Origin: Dichotomicrobium sp046543175
GTDB taxonomy: Bacteria > Pseudomonadota > Alphaproteobacteria > Rhizobiales > Rhodomicrobiaceae
Assembly (NCBI GenBank): GCA_046543175.1
Contig: JBKGZY010000055.1
Span: 1 to 14,241 of the forward strand
Direction: 5' to 3'
Length of the DNA: 14,241 nucleotides
Part shown: one piece after another, positions 14,220-14,241 of the stretch
Layout: each line of letters starts with the position of its first letter
Position numbering within the stretch: position 1 is the stretch's first letter
Notes under the pieces: model-generated
What the model was told of the DNA's origin: nothing
The model's database searches: none
What the model saw: the letters and a program-made list of their open reading frames with translations, nothing else
Position numbers and translations under genes: made by a program

Positions 14220-14241
14220 ATGAGCGTAGCGGTCCTCGGAT
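14220..14241 (+). CDS. Possible start of a divergent gene, cut by the window edge
   Basis: ATG at 14220 opens a frame reading M-S-V-A-V-L-G to the edge. A beta-strand-like hydrophobic run followed by glycine is the way many nucleotide-binding folds begin, but seven residues prove nothing and no clear ribosome site precedes it. A second frame from the ATG at 14216 also runs to the edge. Confidence 0.15.

Noticed and set aside
1..14241. CRISPR array, phage, toxin-antitoxin or defence genes
   Set aside because: No spaced direct-repeat array, integrase, transposase or recognisable defence protein was seen; the genes present are housekeeping or cell-wall functions.

Overview
This GC-rich window looks like a chromosomal housekeeping segment from an alphaproteobacterium. 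That rests on family-level recognition of the proteins and on the gene order lysC-ptsP-prfA-prmC-DUF4167, which I know from that class; the order or genus cannot be fixed from the sequence alone. I recognise eleven genes. I see no rRNA, tRNA, CRISPR array, insertion sequence, prophage or clear defence system, and no convincing undescribed multi-gene system. The items most worth checking are small: repeats, RNA leaders, operator-like palindromes and gene pairings.

Left block (1-7085, all minus strand). Bases 45-250 hold a mosaic of nested inverted repeats that abuts, and supplies, the stop codon of a DUF4167 gene. Going right there is a 424-bp gap, then prmC, prfA and ptsP packed as one likely operon (prfA and prmC overlap by 8 bp), then lysC behind a 0.2-kb gap. 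PrfA is peptide-chain release factor 1 and PrmC methylates its GGQ glutamine, so these two are a functional pair. PtsP is the first enzyme of the nitrogen-related phosphotransferase relay. LysC opens the aspartate-family amino-acid pathway.

Middle block (7242-11087). ubiG (ubiquinone synthesis) is divergent from lysC, with a good lysC promoter between them. It converges on a ChaN-like exported protein gene; the two stop codons share one TTAA. The chaN-like gene lies 6 bp downstream of carA, the glutaminase subunit of carbamoyl-phosphate synthetase. A GatB/YqeY-domain gene is divergent from carA across a spacer of about 340 bp that contains a palindrome and direct repeats.

Right block (11103-14110, minus strand). 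This is a cell-wall pair: an exported DUF882/MepK-like metallopeptidase and an exported YcbB-type L,D-transpeptidase. The order matches the ycbB-ycbK pair of enterobacteria, so one enzyme probably makes 3-3 peptidoglycan cross-links and the other may cut them. The last bases may hold the start of a divergent plus-strand gene.
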